Part shown: one piece after another, positions 1-8,005 of the stretch
Layout: each line of letters opens with the position of its first letter
How positions within the stretch are numbered: the first letter of the stretch is position 1
From: Rhodoferax sp. OV413
GTDB taxonomy: Bacteria; Pseudomonadota; Gammaproteobacteria; Burkholderiales; Burkholderiaceae_C
Assembly: GCF_900104385.1 (NCBI RefSeq)
Contig: NZ_FNJA01000006.1
Location: forward strand, 62,001-126,000
DNA length: 64,000 nucleotides
Direction of reading: 5' to 3'
Notes under the pieces: model-generated
What the model saw: the letters and a program-made list of their open reading frames with translations, nothing else
Told to the model about the DNA's origin: nothing
Databases searched by the model: none
Translations under genes and position numbers: made by a program

Positions 1-1198
1 GGTCGGGGAACTTCCAGACCTGCGGGTCTTCGCGGTTGGTGATCTTTTCCTTGCACTCGGGCAGGGCCAGGTTGATCAGCACCGGCGGGATGCGCATGTC
101 GGACTTGGTGGAGAAGAACACCTTGACCACCGGCTTCAGCAGCGCGCGCGGGTTCTGCGCGGTGACCACGCCGATGCGCCCCGACGACAGCCGCACCAGC
201 GAGCCCGTGGGGTAGATGCCCACGCTTTTCACGAATGCCTGGAACACCTGGGCGTCCAGGTGGCCGCTGGTCCAGCCGGCCATCTTGCGCATGGCTTCCG
301 ACGGGTCCCAGCCTTTTTTGTACGGCCGGTCGGAGGTGATGGCGTCGTACACATCGCAGATCGCACCCATGCGGGCGAACAGGCTGATGTCCTCGCCCTT
401 CAGGCCGGCGGGGTAGCCTGTGCCATCGGTCTTCTCGTGGTGGTGCAGCACGATGTCCAGCACCATGGCGTCGAGCGTGGGGTCGTCGACCAGCATGTCG
501 TAGCCCTGCACCGGGTGGGCTTTGATGATGTCGAACTCGGCGTCGGTCAGCTTGGCCGGTTTGTTCAGCACCTCGGTCGGCGTCAAGGCCTTGCCCAGGT
601 CGTGCAGCAGGCCGCCCATGCCGGCGATCTTGGTTTGATCTGCGTCCAGCTGCAGCTGCAAGGCCAGCGAAACCATCAGCGCGGACACCGCCACCGAGTG
701 CATATAGGTGTAGTTGTCGGCGGTTTTGAGCCGGGCCAGGCTGATCATCGCGTCGGGGTTGCGCTGCACCGAGTCCGAGATTTCCTGCACCAGCAGATTG
801 GCCAGCTCGGTGTTCACCGGCTGGCCCGCGCGCGCCGAGTCGAACATGGCCATCACCGCCTGCTTGGACTTGGCGCAGATGCGGCTGGCCCGCGCGTATT
901 CGACCGCAGCGGTGGTCGGGGTGGTGTCGCGCGCCGGGGCTTCGACCTGCAGAATCTCCTGCGCAATCGCCTCGGCCGAGGTGGTCTGGGCCAGGGGCTC
1001 GACACCTGGCGGCACATCCAGGCCCTTGGTGGTGTCGATCCACACTTCCAGCACGCTGCTGGCCAGCACGCGCTCAATATCCTTGGGGTCGCTGAGTACG
1101 AAGTGGTTGCGCCAGAACGGATGGTCCATCCAGGGGGCGCAGAACCCGTCGATGTGCATCCCGAGGGTGAGCTGTTGAACGCTGATTCGTTTAAGCAT
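1..1198 (-). CDS. HD-GYP cyclic-di-GMP phosphodiesterase, 3' end outside window
   Basis: The protein starts MLKRISVQQL and its first 60 residues look like the DUF3391 region that often precedes HD-GYP domains. The HD metal pair is at residues 199-200 (LLHDLGK). The family signature HHHEKTDGTGYP is at about 252-263. HD-GYP enzymes hydrolyse c-di-GMP to GMP in the cytosol, lowering the signal for biofilm formation. About 399 codons are visible and the frame is still open at position 1, so the C-terminus is missing. The gene reads away from the hydrolase next door with about 130 bp between them. No receiver or membrane segment is visible. Three GGDEF proteins lie elsewhere in the window. The family call is secure; the physiological role is not known. 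Confidence 0.9.
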   Translation of the reverse strand, partial: MLKRISVQQLTLGMHIDGFCAPWMDHPFWRNHFVLSDPKDIERVLASSVLEVWIDTTKGLDVPPGVEPLAQTTSAEAIAQEILQVEAPARDTTPTTAAVEYARASRICAKSKQAVMAMFDSARAGQPVNTELANLLVQEISDSVQRNPDAMISLARLKTADNYTYMHSVAVSALMVSLALQLQLDADQTKIAGMGGLLHDLGKALTPTEVLNKPAKLTDAEFDIIKAHPVQGYDMLVDDPTLDAMVLDIVLHHHEKTDGTGYPAGLKGEDISLFARMGAICDVYDAITSDRPYKKGWDPSEAMRKMAGWTSGHLDAQVFQAFVKSVGIYPTGSLVRLSSGRIGVVTAQNPRALLKPVVKVFFSTKSDMRIPPVLINLALPECKEKITNREDPQVWKFPD

Positions 1199-1327
1199 GG
1201 GGTGGGAGGCAAAGGACCAGGGCGTAGTATGGCCCAGGAAGCTACGTTCGCTTACACATCCAACGGCGCAGGCCTGCGTACTTTAGATGAAAAAAGCCGC
1301 TGCCGCACATCCCACCTGCGTAAAGCG

Positions 1328-2392
1328 CTATGGTTTTTGAGGTTCTTGGGGTGGCATAAGCGCTGCCAGGCCGGTAAGAATGGTCTGCACCAGCTCCGCG
1401 TGGATCTCGGCCCGGGGCCGGCCGCCACCGTCTTCGCACACCGGGTCGAACTCGCCTTCTTCGGCCAGCAGGGCGGCCCCGTTCGGCTTGCACACCCCCA
1501 GAAAGCTGAAATGGGTGGCATCGGGCACGAAGGCATAGCGGCTTGCCGGCACCAAGGGCGCAAGCCGGGTTGCATCTACCGCCAGCGGTAGCTGGCCGGG
1601 CCGGCCCAGGTTGATGAACTGCACCGGCACGCCCATGCTGCGCAGGCTGGCCGCATCGAAGGCCTGGGCCAGGCCCGGGTCCACGGCCACCACGGCGCGG
1701 ATCCGCGGGTCCACGTGCAATTGTTCAAAGCGGCTGGCGTCTACGCGCTGCAGATCGACCCCGCCGCGCGCGAACCACGGGCATTCGTTGATCACCGTGC
1801 CCGGCGGCACCGGCGTGGCGCAGTAGCGTATGTAGTCGGCCAAGCGGACCTGGGCGCCGGCCAGTGCCAGGGCGGTGTAGCCGCCTAGCGAAAAGCCCAG
1901 CACGGCGATGCGCTGCGGCGCAATCCGGGCCTGCCAGTCGGGGTGGGCTAGCAGGGCGCTGGTGACGGCCGACAGGTCGGCCGGCCGCTGCCAGATCTGC
2001 ACTGTGGTGGCCGGCGTGGAGTCGCCGGTGGTGCTGCCGAGGTGGTTCGGCGCCGCCACGATATAGCCCTGCTGTGCGAGTTGTGTGGCGAGCCAGCCCA
2101 GGCCGATGGCATTGCCGCCCGAGCCGTGCGATAGCAGCAGCAGCGGATGCCGGCCCGGCGCCGGCAGTGCATCCCAGCGCGCCGGGCTGCCGTAGAAAAG
2201 CCGATTGGCGCCCACCATCTGAGTCCGACCGCCAGCTTCGGCCGGGTACCAGAGCACGACCTGCAGCGGGCTGCCGCGGTGCGCAGCCGGCAGCAGCAGC
2301 TGCTGGATGCCGGGGCCGTCTTGCGCCCAGGCGCTGGTGGTGGATACGCAAAGGCTGGCCAGAGCCAGAAAAATAGAGCAAAGCAAGCGCAT
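1328..2392 (-). CDS. Secreted alpha/beta hydrolase (dienelactone hydrolase / PAF-acetylhydrolase-like)
   Basis: This is a 354-residue protein with a Sec signal peptide (MRLLCSIFLALASL, cleavage probably after SAWA). It carries a serine-hydrolase core: an oxyanion region around LLSHGSGGN and a nucleophile elbow GFSLGGY. The fold resembles the predicted dienelactone hydrolase / platelet-activating-factor acetylhydrolase group, and the product is expected in the periplasm. A likely catalytic His lies in the C-terminal PDATHFSF segment. The open frame continues far upstream, but the ATG at 2392 is chosen because it starts the signal peptide directly and because the gene is divergent from the AraC regulator at 2558. 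That regulator is the obvious candidate to control it. The substrate cannot be predicted. Confidence 0.8.
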   Translation of the reverse strand: MRLLCSIFLALASLCVSTTSAWAQDGPGIQQLLLPAAHRGSPLQVVLWYPAEAGGRTQMVGANRLFYGSPARWDALPAPGRHPLLLLSHGSGGNAIGLGWLATQLAQQGYIVAAPNHLGSTTGDSTPATTVQIWQRPADLSAVTSALLAHPDWQARIAPQRIAVLGFSLGGYTALALAGAQVRLADYIRYCATPVPPGTVINECPWFARGGVDLQRVDASRFEQLHVDPRIRAVVAVDPGLAQAFDAASLRSMGVPVQFINLGRPGQLPLAVDATRLAPLVPASRYAFVPDATHFSFLGVCKPNGAALLAEEGEFDPVCEDGGGRPRAEIHAELVQTILTGLAALMPPQEPQKP

Positions 2393-2557
2393 GGAAACTC
2401 CTGTGTCAAAAATACGCCGGATGGCGGGAAAGGCATGGCCGAGAATGCCGACTCCCGCGCGCCTTGGCGCCCTGCAACCGGATACAGGCCGTCCTCGAAC
2501 ACGATCCAGGCCCTTGTCTCGCTCCTTTGTCGCGCTTTCTATCTGCTGGTATTGCCC

Positions 2558-3592
2558 ATGTTTTTCATTCCGCTTCCCTTCATCGTGGCCCTGGTGCTGG
2601 TGTTCTTGCTTGCGCAGATGACCTGGCGCCAGGGCGTGGTGGTGCTGGCCAACCAGCGCTTCCGCCTGCTGCTGGGCGGCTACGCGCTGCTGTCGGTGCT
2701 GGTGGGCCTGCGCTGGGGCTACGGCATCAAGCTGCTGCTGCCGCTGCAGGCCACGCTGGCGGTCAGCCTCGCGCCCTGGGCCCTGCGCTGCTACCAGACC
2801 CTGGCGCAGGACGCCGCGGCCTCGCCCTGGCAGAAGCTGCACGCGCTGCCGGCGCTGGGCGTGCTGGCGATGATCGCCTGGTGGCCGCAGGCCATCGATG
2901 CGGCCGTGGTGCTGGTCTACCTGGGCTACGGCCTGGCCATACTGCGGCTGGCGCGGCGCGGGCCGGATGCGCTGGGGGTGGCGCGGCTCGACCAGGCGCC
3001 GCTGGTGCACCGCATGCTGCAGGCGACCGCGGTGTCGCTGCTGCTGTCGGCGCTGGTCGATGCGTTTATCGCCTGGGACATGGTGAGTACCGGTGGCCGC
3101 TACAGCGCGCTGTTGCTGGGCAGCTTCGAGCTGTTCTTGCTGTTGCTCTGGGGCTACGCGGCCTCGGTGGCAGCAGACAGCCTGCCCGACCAGGCCACGC
3201 CGCCGGCCGAGGCGGTTGAAGCAGTTGTGGAAGCCGCACCCGCCGCCCCACTGGCCGACGACCAGCGCACCGTGGCCGTGCTGCAGCAGCTGCTGCAGGA
3301 CCAGCGCCTGTACCTGGAGCCGGACCTGAGCCTGATCCGCCTGGCGCGCAAGAGCGGCATCCCGGCGCGGCAGATTTCGGCCGCCATCAACCGGGTCGAG
3401 GGCAAGAACGTCTCGCAGTACGTCAACGACTTCCGTATCCAGCACGCCTGTGATCTGCTGCGCAGCAGCCCGCAGACCGTGGCCGAGGCCATGCTGGCCA
3501 GCGGCTTCCAGACCAAGTCGAATTTCCAGCGCGAGTTCCGCCGCGTTACCGGCACCACGCCGGCCCTGTGGCGGCAGCAGGGGGCGGGTTAA
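2558..3592 (+). CDS. Membrane-anchored AraC-family transcriptional regulator
   Basis: The N-terminal two thirds contains about six or seven hydrophobic helices, starting with MFFIPLPFIVALVLVF. The last roughly 100 residues form an AraC-type double helix-turn-helix (SGIPARQISAAIN, then VAEAMLASGFQTKSNFQREF). This is the layout of membrane-sensor AraC regulators, in which a membrane domain replaces the usual cupin. The ATG at 2558 gives 344 residues and begins right at the first helix. An in-frame ATG at 2435 with a weak purine stretch upstream is possible but would add a poorly conserved-looking leader. It is divergent from a secreted hydrolase, which suggests local regulation. The inducer is unknown. 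Confidence 0.8.
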   Translation: MFFIPLPFIVALVLVFLLAQMTWRQGVVVLANQRFRLLLGGYALLSVLVGLRWGYGIKLLLPLQATLAVSLAPWALRCYQTLAQDAAASPWQKLHALPALGVLAMIAWWPQAIDAAVVLVYLGYGLAILRLARRGPDALGVARLDQAPLVHRMLQATAVSLLLSALVDAFIAWDMVSTGGRYSALLLGSFELFLLLLWGYAASVAADSLPDQATPPAEAVEAVVEAAPAAPLADDQRTVAVLQQLLQDQRLYLEPDLSLIRLARKSGIPARQISAAINRVEGKNVSQYVNDFRIQHACDLLRSSPQTVAEAMLASGFQTKSNFQREFRRVTGTTPALWRQQGAG

Positions 3593-3668
3593 GAGAGTGG
3601 CGGGGATTGTGTCCACCGGAAACATCTGCCCCTCGCGCAACAGCATCCGCTAGGTAGACAATACGCCC

Positions 3669-4622
3669 ATGACCCTCACTGAGCTGAAATACATCGTCGC
3701 CGTGGCCCGCGAGAAGCACTTTGGCAAAGCCGCCGAGGCCTGCTTTGTGTCGCAGCCCACCTTGTCGGTGGCCATCAAGAAGCTGGAAGAAGAGCTGGAC
3801 TGCAAACTGTTCGAGCGCAGCGCCAACGAAGTCTCCATCACCCCGCTGGGCGAAGAAATCGTGCGCCAGGCGCAAAGCGTGCTGGAGCAGGCCGCCAGCA
3901 TCAAGGAAATTGCCCAGCGCGGCAAAGACCCGCTGGGCGGCGCGCTGCGCCTGGGCATCATCTACACGATTGCGCCCTACCTGCTGCCCGACCTGGTCAA
4001 GCAGGTGATCAGCCGCACGCCGCAGATGCCGCTGATGCTGCAAGAGAACTTCACCGTCAAGCTGTTGGAAATGCTGCGCATGGGCGAGATCGACTGCGCC
4101 ATCATGGCCGAGCCCTTCCCCGACACCGGCCTGGCCGTGGCCGCGCTCTACGACGAGCCCTTCATGGTCGCCGTGCCGACCTCGCATGCGCTGGCTTCGC
4201 AGGCCAGCGTCACCTCGGAACAGCTGAAGAACGAAACCCTGCTGCTGCTCGGCAACGGCCACTGCTTCCGCGACCATGTGCTCGAGGTGTGCCCCGAATT
4301 CGCGCGCTTCTCCAGCGGCGCCGAGGGCATACGCAAGAGCTTTGAAGGCTCGTCGCTGGAAACCATCAAGCACATGGTGGCCGCCGGCATGGGCATCACC
4401 CTGGTGCCGCAGCTCAGCGTGCCCAAATCTGCGCTGGCGGCCAAGCCGAAGCGCGGCCGCGACGATGACCCCTATGTGCGCTACCTGCCGTTCGACGGCG
4501 AGCCACCGATGCGCCGCGTGGTGCTGGCCTGGCGCCGCAGCTTTACCCGTTACGAGGCGATTGCCGCACTGCGCAACGCCATCTATGCCTGCGAACTGCC
4601 GGGCGTGAAACGCTTATCTTGA
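3669..4622 (+). CDS. oxyR: OxyR, LysR-type peroxide-sensing regulator
   Basis: This is a 317-residue LysR-family protein with the N-terminal winged helix-turn-helix (residues 1-60) and a substrate-binding-fold sensor domain. The redox cysteines fall at residues 199 (GNGHCFRDH) and 208 (LEVCPE), the same numbers as the disulfide pair of E. coli OxyR. By family knowledge it is oxidised by hydrogen peroxide and then activates peroxide defence genes. The next gene, five bases downstream on the same strand, is a DyP-type peroxidase, which fits an OxyR-linked unit. The start at 3669 is supported by the conserved opening MTLTELKYIVAVA. Confidence 0.95.
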   Translation: MTLTELKYIVAVAREKHFGKAAEACFVSQPTLSVAIKKLEEELDCKLFERSANEVSITPLGEEIVRQAQSVLEQAASIKEIAQRGKDPLGGALRLGIIYTIAPYLLPDLVKQVISRTPQMPLMLQENFTVKLLEMLRMGEIDCAIMAEPFPDTGLAVAALYDEPFMVAVPTSHALASQASVTSEQLKNETLLLLGNGHCFRDHVLEVCPEFARFSSGAEGIRKSFEGSSLETIKHMVAAGMGITLVPQLSVPKSALAAKPKRGRDDDPYVRYLPFDGEPPMRRVVLAWRRSFTRYEAIAALRNAIYACELPGVKRLS

Positions 4623-4627
4623 AAACG

Positions 4628-5527
4628 ATGGAGAACCCTGTGGAATTTGCGCAAGCCGGCATTCTGGAATCTGTACCCGCCCATGGGCGCTATCTTTTCT
4701 TCTCGGTCACCGCCCAGGCCACGCCCGCGGTGCTGGGTTTCAGCCTGCAACGTCTGGCAGCGCTGGCCGACGGCCAGGCGGTAGTGGTCGGCCTGGGGGC
4801 GACGCTGGTGCAGACCCTGGAGGCTCGCGTGCCCGGCCTGCGCAGCATGCCCGACTTCTCCGGCCACGGCGTCCACGTGCCCAGCACCCCGCTGGCGCTG
4901 TGGTGCTGGCTGCGCGGCACAGCCCAGGGCGAGCTGGTGCTGCAGGCCCGCGCCATCGAAAAAGCCCTGGCCCCGGCCTTCCACCTGGACCGGGTGCTCG
5001 ACGGCTTTCGCCACGGCGAGCCGGCGGCCGAGCATGGCCGGGACCTGACCGGCTTTGAAGACGGCACCGAAAACCCCGAGGGCGCCGAGGCCGTCGCTGC
5101 CGCACTGCAAGAGGACGGCTCCAGCTTCGTCGCCATCCAGCAGTGGGTGCACAACCTGGATGCTTTCGACGCACTCGGTACGGACGGTCAAAACAACGCC
5201 ATGGGCCGGCGCATGTCCGACAACGAGGAGCTGGACGACGCGCCGATTTCCGCCCACGTGAAGCGCACCGCGCAAGAGAGCTTCAGCCCCGAAGCCTTTG
5301 TGCTGCGCCGCTCCATGCCCTGGGCCGTGGGCCACCAGTGCGGCCTGTTCTTCGTGGCCTTTGGCGCCACCCTGGATGCGTTCGAAGCCCAGATGCGCCG
5401 CATGGCCGGGCAGGAGGACGGCGTGGTCGATGCCACCTTCAGCTTCTCCAAGCCGGTCACCGGCGCCTACCTGTGGTGCCCGCCGGTGCTGCAGGGCAAG
5501 CTGGACTTGCGGCAACTCGGCCTGTAA
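4628..5527 (+). CDS. DyP-type heme peroxidase (YfeX-like)
   Basis: This is a 299-residue dye-decolourising peroxidase. It has the GxxDG signature GFEDGTENP at about 142-150 with the catalytic Asp at 145, a proximal heme His at about 210 (ISAHVKRT) and the distal Arg at 227-228 (VLRRSM). These positions agree closely with the YfeX/YfeB class of cytosolic enzymes. It would reduce hydrogen peroxide with an organic donor. It begins five bases after oxyR, so co-transcription and peroxide control are likely. A TTG three codons earlier overlaps the oxyR stop and is an alternative start. No Tat signal peptide is visible. A copy of the dispersed repeat follows the stop codon. Confidence 0.92.
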   Translation: MENPVEFAQAGILESVPAHGRYLFFSVTAQATPAVLGFSLQRLAALADGQAVVVGLGATLVQTLEARVPGLRSMPDFSGHGVHVPSTPLALWCWLRGTAQGELVLQARAIEKALAPAFHLDRVLDGFRHGEPAAEHGRDLTGFEDGTENPEGAEAVAAALQEDGSSFVAIQQWVHNLDAFDALGTDGQNNAMGRRMSDNEELDDAPISAHVKRTAQESFSPEAFVLRRSMPWAVGHQCGLFFVAFGATLDAFEAQMRRMAGQEDGVVDATFSFSKPVTGAYLWCPPVLQGKLDLRQLGL

Positions 5528-5545
5528 GTTTTTACTACATAAATC

Positions 5546-5587
5546 ATAGCTGCTGGCGCAGGCTCTACCTGCGCTAGTGGCCTGTTT
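5546..5587 (+). repeat. Dispersed hairpin repeat, family 1, copy 1
   Basis: The core reads ATAGCTGCTGGCGCAGG, four bases, then CCTGCGCTAGTGGCC, so the GCGCAGG and CCTGCGC arms can form a hairpin. It ends only a few bases before the ubiA start codon. This family has about a dozen copies in the window. Confidence 0.8.
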
Positions 5588-5591
5588 GGCT

Positions 5592-6515
5592 ATGAAATCT
5601 GTGCGTCTTTACCTGCAACTGATCCGCTGGGACCGGCCGGCCGGCTGGCTGCTGCTGCTTTGGCCCACGCTCAGCGCGCTGTGGGTGGCGGCCGGCGGCT
5701 TTCCGGGCTGGCATTTGTTGCTGGTGTTCACGCTCGGCACCATCCTGATGCGCAGCGCCGGCTGCTGCGTCAACGACGTGGCCGACCGCGAGTTCGACAA
5801 GCACGTGAAGCGCACGGCCCAGCGCCCGGTGACCAGCGGCGCGCTGTCGGTGGGGGCTGCACTGCGCTTTGGCGCGCTGCTGGCGATTGCCGCGTTTGCG
5901 CTGGTGCTGACCACCAATGCCGTCACCGTGGTCTGGTCGTTTGCCGCGCTGGCCGTGGCCCTGGTGTATCCGTATGCCAAGCGCTACGTGTCCATGCCGC
6001 AGGCCGTGTTGGGTGTGGCCTTCAGCTTCGGCATTCCTATGGCCTTCTCTGCCGTGCGGGGCGGCCCCGCCTGGCAGGTGTTCAGCGCCGCCGGCTGGGC
6101 GGGCTTCAGCCTGGCCGCCTGGTGGCAGAGCGTGCCGCCGTTGGCTTGGCTGCTGTTGCTGGGCAACCTGTTCTGGGTGCTGGCTTACGACACCGAATAC
6201 GCGATGGTCGACCGCGACGACGACCTGAAGATCGGCATGAAGACATCGGCCATCACCCTGGGCCGCTTCGACGTGGTGGGCGTCATGGCCTTCTATGCGA
6301 TTTACTTGCTGATTTGGCTGCTGGCGCTTGAACCATATGTGCAAGGCGCTATTTTTTACGTAGCAATCGGGGTGGCGGCGCTGCAGGCGCTGTGGCACTG
6401 GACCCTGATCCGCAACCGCCAGCGCGACGGTTGTTTCAAAGCCTTCCGCCTGAACCACTGGGTCGGGTTTGCGGTGTTTGTCGGCGTGGCCGGCGGCAGC
6501 TACGCTTTCGGCTGA
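5592..6515 (+). CDS. ubiA: 4-hydroxybenzoate polyprenyltransferase UbiA
   Basis: This integral membrane enzyme of 307 residues attaches the polyprenyl tail to 4-hydroxybenzoate in ubiquinone synthesis. The first Asp-rich motif NDVADREFD is at about residues 61-69. The second is [13 protein letters not shown], and both bind the Mg-diphosphate of the prenyl donor. Several hydrophobic helices are visible. The ATG at 5592 is preferred; a GTG five codons earlier lies inside the dispersed repeat. Near the C-terminus (6325-6370) an AT-rich stretch encoding [12 protein letters not shown] looks like a decayed repeat copy fused into the reading frame. The 3' end overlaps the convergent TfoX-like gene by 16 bp. 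Confidence 0.95.
   Translation: MKSVRLYLQLIRWDRPAGWLLLLWPTLSALWVAAGGFPGWHLLLVFTLGTILMRSAGCCVNDVADREFDKHVKRTAQRPVTSGALSVGAALRFGALLAIAAFALVLTTNAVTVVWSFAALAVALVYPYAKRYVSMPQAVLGVAFSFGIPMAFSAVRGGPAWQVFSAAGWAGFSLAAWWQSVPPLAWLLLLGNLFWVLAYDTEYAMVDRDDDLKIGMKTSAITLGRFDVVGVMAFYAIYLLIWLLALEPYVQGAIFYVAIGVAALQALWHWTLIRNRQRDGCFKAFRLNHWVGFAVFVGVAGGSYAFG
6325..6370 (-). repeat. Probable degenerate family 1 repeat inside ubiA
   Basis: The segment has GGCGCTTG and GCAAGGCGCTATTTTTTACG followed by TAGCAA. This matches the minus orientation of the repeat family (compare 54354-54413, where GCAGCTAT is followed by AATAGCAA). The T-run is out of character with the GC-rich gene around it. The assignment rests on visual similarity only. 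Confidence 0.4.
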
Positions 6516-6850
6516 GCTTTCTTCTTCGGCTTCGTTTTTGGCTTGGGTTCGGGCAGCGCGTGGGCCGTGACCTGCACCAGCTGGCACAGCCAGGTCGCGT
6601 CTTCCCACTGGTCGGCGGTGATGCGCCAATGCGGCCGAGCGCCAGGGAAGGGCGCGCCCTCTACGGCCTCGCCGATCAGGCGCTGGCCGGCATCGGTGGG
6701 CTTGAGGAACAGCTGGTTGTCGCACAGCAGCGCCACCGGCTTGCCCGCCAGGTAGACGCAGTATTCGCCAAACATGCGGCGCACCGACGCGGCACCGGTG
6801 GCGGCCAGTTGGTCGAGCAGAAATTCGGCGGTGCTGGGGTGGGTGGCCAT
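6500..6850 (-). CDS. TfoX N-terminal domain protein
   Basis: A 116-residue protein that matches the TfoX/Sxy N-terminal domain ([17 protein letters not shown], then [10 protein letters not shown]). The domain is found in competence regulators but also alone in many bacteria, where its role is not established. The C-terminus is a short Lys/Pro-rich tail ([15 protein letters not shown]). It starts two bases after the stop codon of the AraC gene upstream and is therefore probably co-transcribed with it. Its end overlaps the end of ubiA on the other strand by 16 bp. Confidence 0.75.
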   Translation of the reverse strand: MATHPSTAEFLLDQLAATGAASVRRMFGEYCVYLAGKPVALLCDNQLFLKPTDAGQRLIGEAVEGAPFPGARPHWRITADQWEDATWLCQLVQVTAHALPEPKPKTKPKKKAQPKA

Positions 6851-6852
6851 GT

Positions 6853-7812
6853 TTACTCCAATGCCGGCATTGTGCTGCCCAGCTCGGCCTTGCGCTTGGC
6901 GCGCCACTGTTGCGGTGTAGCGCCGAACTGCTGGCGGAAGGTCTGGATGAAATAGCTGGGGGTGGCAAAGCCGCAGGCCCAGGCCACCTCTTTGCCCACA
7001 AGGTCGGTCTCTGCCAGCAGATGCGCGGCCCGCGCCATGCGCTGGCGGTTGATGTGGGCGATCAAATGCCCGCCGGTGGTCTGGCTGAACACGTGCGACA
7101 AATATTCGGGCGTGCACCCGGCCTGCGCGGCCAGCGCGGTGACGTTGAGCGCGTGGTCGCCCAGCTGGTTGTTGACCCACATGCGCACCCGGGCCACCAG
7201 CGGTGGCTCGGGCTGGGTGCGGGGCGCGGCATCGTCCAGCACCCGCAGCACGCCCGCGCAGGCGCTGGCCAGCAGGGCGCGCATCTGCAGGCGCGCACAG
7301 GCATCTTCGGCATCGCTGCCCAACGCAGCGGCGTCGGCCAGCCAGTCGTGGATGCGGGCAGCGTGCGGATGCTGGCGCGATTCCAGGTGGTCGACGCCGG
7401 GGCGGCCGGGTGTGGTCTCGGACGCCAGGTGGCAGGTGAGGGCGGTGCCGTCGGCATAGACCACCAGGTTGCTAAAAGTGCCCGAGATGGTCTCGGCATG
7501 CAGCATGCGCGGCGGCATCAGCAGGGCTTCGCCCGCGCCCAGCGCCAGCGGGCCGTGCGGCATCGTGAACTGGGTGCTGCCGCTGATTTGCAGGAACAGC
7601 TCGGGCACCAGGTGGAAGTGGCCCTCGCCGCGCAGGCTGCCGGCACTGCTGGCATCGGGGCCGCCGCAGGCGCGCACCGGCAGGCTGTCGGCCAGCAGGC
7701 TGGCCATGCTGTGGCGCAGATGCGCGCGCATGCGCAGGGCTTTTTCGGCACTGTTGCGGGCGGTTTCTGCCTCCAGGGCCTGCAGGCCCCGGCGCTCTGG
7801 TTTTTGTTGCAT
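6853..7812 (-). CDS. AraC-family regulator with cupin sensor domain
   Basis: This is a 319-residue protein. The N-terminal half has a cupin-like ligand-binding region (GEGHFHLVPELFLQ through LMPPRMLHAE). The C-terminal 100 residues hold two helix-turn-helix motifs (LNVTALAAQAGCTPEYLSHVF and KEVAWACGFATPSYFIQTF). It is divergent from the GH13 glucosidase gene at 8006 with 193 bp between the starts, a common arrangement for a sugar-utilisation activator, so control of the glucosidase and its sugar-binding protein is inferred. The start is the ATG at 7812. The TfoX-like gene follows with a two-base gap. Confidence 0.8.
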   Translation of the reverse strand: MQQKPERRGLQALEAETARNSAEKALRMRAHLRHSMASLLADSLPVRACGGPDASSAGSLRGEGHFHLVPELFLQISGSTQFTMPHGPLALGAGEALLMPPRMLHAETISGTFSNLVVYADGTALTCHLASETTPGRPGVDHLESRQHPHAARIHDWLADAAALGSDAEDACARLQMRALLASACAGVLRVLDDAAPRTQPEPPLVARVRMWVNNQLGDHALNVTALAAQAGCTPEYLSHVFSQTTGGHLIAHINRQRMARAAHLLAETDLVGKEVAWACGFATPSYFIQTFRQQFGATPQQWRAKRKAELGSTMPALE

Positions 7813-8005
7813 ATACCAGGCATTAAAACCGGTTGCATCCGGCTATGCCAGAGGCAGTTAACCGTATTTACCCTTGGATGGGCGTTTTAACCTATCCCAG
7901 TTTTATTGCATAGCTTGCAGTTTTTTGGCAGTGGATTCGCTGGTGGTCAGCGCGGGCGGCTCCTAAACTTTCGGCAACCCAACAACCCCGAGAGAAGGAA
8001 GCGCA

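Noticed and set aside
2393-3646. N-terminal extension of the secreted hydrolase frame up to position 3646
   Set aside because: The extension is antisense to the AraC regulator, and the real protein begins with a clean signal peptide at 2392.
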